Positions 4,662-6,739 of a stretch of DNA of 6,739 nucleotides are shown piece after piece (position 1 is the stretch's first letter; the number at the start of each line of letters is the position of its first letter). The DNA comes from Devosia sp. (GTDB taxonomy: Bacteria; Pseudomonadota; Alphaproteobacteria; Rhizobiales; Devosiaceae), in the NCBI GenBank assembly GCA_011322005.1, contig DROE01000135.1:1-6739 (forward strand), given 5' to 3'. A model generated the notes under the pieces. That model worked only from the letters and a program-made list of their open reading frames with translations, did not search any database and was not told the origin of the DNA. The translations under genes and the position numbers were made by a program.

Positions 4662-6739
4662 GCAGCCAGGAAACGGATCTGACTTTTTTTACCAACGATG
4701 AGAATCAGACGCTGCTGGATCGGTTCAAAGCAACCCTCGCAGACACCCGGTTATTTGATGTTCTCGTTGGCTATTTCCGTTCCAGCGGATTCTACCAGCT
4801 CTATGACTCAATAGAACCTGTCTCCAAGACCCGCATCCTTGTAGGGCTGGGTCTGGATGATGAAGCCTATCACGCCGTGAACACCTACCAACAACAGGTG
4901 GTGCTTGATTTTGAGTCGCACAAAACTGCCAGAAAACAGTTTCAGGAAACGTTGATTCATGAGATTGAGAATTCCAGCGAGTCCGATCAAAAACTTGAAA
5001 TAGGCCTCAAGAAGTTTATTGAATTTTTGCAGCATGATTGTCCCGATACAGAAGAGGACCGTGAACAAGGCGGCAATGGCAAGAAGCTCGAAATCCGCGC
5101 ATTCCCATCCCGAAATATCCATGCCAAGGTCTATATAGGTCGGTTTGCACCTGAAGATCGGGACTTTGGTTTTGTTATTACCGGATCCAGCAATTTTTCC
5201 TATTCCGGTCTGGTGGCCAACCGTGAGTTCAATGTCGAGCTGCGTCAACGCCGGGATGTGGAATTTGCCCTCAACCAGTTCGAGGAACTTTGGCGGCAAT
5301 CCGTGGACATTTCCCACGAATTTGTTGACGCAGTGCAGAACAAGACTTGGCTCAATGACACCATCACCCCTTACGAGCTTTATCTCAAGCTCATTTATGA
5401 ATACATGCAGGAGGACATCAACCTCCAGGATCAGGTGGAAGTATTTCTCCCCGAGGGTTTCATGCCGCTGCAATACCAGCAGCAGGCAGTCATCCAGGCC
5501 CTGAAAAAACTGGAAGAGCACAATGGCGTCTTTCTTTCGGATGTCGTTGGCCTGGGAAAGACCTTTATCGCAGCGCAACTGCTGCAGCAGCTCAAGGGCC
5601 GGATTCTGGTTATCTGTCCGCCGGTGATCAAGGGCTACTGGGAAGAGAGCCTTCATGACTTCCGCGTCCCGGCACGGGTGGAATCATTGGGCAAACTCGA
5701 TCACGTCATCCGTTTTGGCATTGACCGCTTCGATTATGTCGTCGTTGACGAGGCCCATCGTTTCCGCAACGAGGCCACCCGTGCCTATGCCGATCTGCTG
5801 GACATCTGCCGGGGCAAGAAGGTCATTCTGGTAACGGCGACGCCACTGAATAACACCATTGATGATATTTACGCCCAGCTTAAGCTGTTTCAGGCGCCGA
5901 AAAATTCCACAATCCCAGGCATTCCCAATCTGGAGCGCTTCTTCCAGCGGCTGCGCAAACGATTCAAGGGGCTGGATCGTGCGGATCCGGCCTACAAGGC
6001 CGTCATCAAGGAGGTCTCCCGCGAGATTCGGGAGCGAATCCTCAAGCATGTCATGGTGCGGAGAACCCGAACCGATGTACTGACTTATTTCAAGAGCGAC
6101 ACAGAAAGCCAGGGGCTGTTTTTCCCGGAAGTCGAGGAACCCCGGAAGATCGTATACACTTTTGAGGGTGAGCTGGAAGATGTCTTCAACCAGACCATCC
6201 ACCGGCTTCACGGGTTTCGCTATGCCCGCTACATCCCGCTGCTCTACTATGTTGGAAGCAAGCAGCTCTCCGAGTTTGAACGGCAGCAACAACGGAACGT
6301 TGGCGGCTTCATGAAGGGGATACTGATCAAACGTCTGGAAAGCAGTTTCTTTGCCTTTCGCCAGAGTATCCACCGATTCATTCAGTCGTATGAACAATTT
6401 ATTGCCATGTTCGAGTCCGGTACCGTCTATATCAGCAAGGATATCGATGTGTATGACCTGCTCGACAATGATGATTTCGAAACCCTGGGAAAGTTGGTAG
6501 AAGAAGAGAAGGCGCAGAAATATGCCGCCGGCGATTTCAAAAAGGAAGTCCTCGATGATCTGCGGCATGATCTGGAAACGCTCAGGGAGGTGGATCAACT
6601 CTGGAAAGGAGTTGAGCGGGACCCGAAAATCGAGACCTTCATCGAACAACTCAAGGCGGATGAGATGCTCAGTAGCCGCCAACTCATCATCTTCACGGAA
6701 TCCCGCGAGACCGGCGATTATCTTTTCGATCACCTGAAC
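4658..6739 (+). CDS. PLD-family nuclease fused to SNF2/SF2 helicase, C terminus beyond the window; candidate ATP-dependent defence enzyme
   Basis: The 694 visible residues have no stop. The N-terminal phospholipase-D nuclease domain (about 30-215) has VGYF..SG and RILVGLGLDD segments and one HKD-type motif: H155 and K157 in IHAKVYI, D169, and GSSN at 176-179, followed by NREFNVEL. With one such motif the active site is expected to form by dimerisation, as in BfiI-type and NgoFVII/CglI-type restriction nucleases. A helicase domain follows: LQYQQQAV (281-288, Q-motif-like), Walker A DVVGLGKT with K301, Ia ILVICPP, DEAH box 364-367, motif III TATPLNN (393-399), a long helical insert (about 410-680), then RQLIIFTESRETGDYL, where the second RecA lobe begins. 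Predicted role: ATP-driven translocation on DNA coupled to cleavage. A DNA methyltransferase might be encoded downstream, outside the window. DNA repair is the alternative. Long antisense open frames (4808-5656, 5684-6733) are shadows. Confidence 0.9.
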   Translation, partial: MSSQETDLTFFTNDENQTLLDRFKATLADTRLFDVLVGYFRSSGFYQLYDSIEPVSKTRILVGLGLDDEAYHAVNTYQQQVVLDFESHKTARKQFQETLIHEIENSSESDQKLEIGLKKFIEFLQHDCPDTEEDREQGGNGKKLEIRAFPSRNIHAKVYIGRFAPEDRDFGFVITGSSNFSYSGLVANREFNVELRQRRDVEFALNQFEELWRQSVDISHEFVDAVQNKTWLNDTITPYELYLKLIYEYMQEDINLQDQVEVFLPEGFMPLQYQQQAVIQALKKLEEHNGVFLSDVVGLGKTFIAAQLLQQLKGRILVICPPVIKGYWEESLHDFRVPARVESLGKLDHVIRFGIDRFDYVVVDEAHRFRNEATRAYADLLDICRGKKVILVTATPLNNTIDDIYAQLKLFQAPKNSTIPGIPNLERFFQRLRKRFKGLDRADPAYKAVIKEVSREIRERILKHVMVRRTRTDVLTYFKSDTESQGLFFPEVEEPRKIVYTFEGELEDVFNQTIHRLHGFRYARYIPLLYYVGSKQLSEFERQQQRNVGGFMKGILIKRLESSFFAFRQSIHRFIQSYEQFIAMFESGTVYISKDIDVYDLLDNDDFETLGKLVEEEKAQKYAAGDFKKEVLDDLRHDLETLREVDQLWKGVERDPKIETFIEQLKADEMLSSRQLIIFTESRETGDYLFDHLN

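Noticed and set aside
4808..6733. Two long minus-strand frames (4808-5656 and 5684-6733)
   Set aside because: They mirror the PLD-helicase gene, whose domains and strong RBS are on the plus strand. Repeated aliphatic stretches reflect reversed codons.
1..6739. tRNA, rRNA or CRISPR array
   Set aside because: No cloverleaf-like tRNA with CCA or TTCRA arm, no rRNA sequence, and no regularly spaced repeats were seen. The attachment site expected beyond the integrase lies outside the window.

Overview
The window looks like part of a genomic island (an integrative element) from a GC-rich proteobacterium, most likely a gammaproteobacterium. The evidence is GC-rich codon use, a tyrosine integrase with an AlpA/Xis-type module, and an intergenic CCCTCTCCC-type palindrome of a kind I recall as common in gammaproteobacterial genomes. 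The species cannot be named from the sequence.

Layout. (1) Positions 1-1044, minus strand: an excisionase-like gene overlaps the start of a tyrosine integrase whose C-terminal half lies beyond the left edge. (2) Positions 1045-1315: a divergent control region with repeats. (3) Positions 1316-3753, plus strand: a tightly packed, probably single operon. It holds an AlpA-like regulator, a winged-helix protein resembling element replication/initiation proteins, a small unrecognised ORF, a small HTH protein and a second, complete tyrosine recombinase. Junctions are ATGA overlaps, a 19-base overlap or a 2-base gap. (4) Positions 3754-4433: a 680-base non-coding stretch with a perfect 22-base palindrome, a run of strong hairpins (a candidate structured RNA), a tandem 21-base repeat pair and a promoter-like site. 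(5) Positions 4434-6739: a visibly less GC-rich cargo module. A 75-residue XRE-type regulator is coupled by ATGA to a large open-ended gene encoding a phospholipase-D nuclease domain fused to an SNF2/SF2 helicase. It is still open at residue 694 and is cut at the start of its second RecA-like domain.

How the parts fit: regions 1-3 are the mobility and maintenance core of the element (integration, excision, regulation, possibly replication). Region 5 looks like an anti-phage or ATP-dependent restriction-type cargo, with a small regulator ahead of the nuclease/helicase as in C-protein-controlled restriction systems. The fused PLD-helicase, its regulator and the structured region in front are the most interesting part. 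The defence role is inferred from domain architecture and context.
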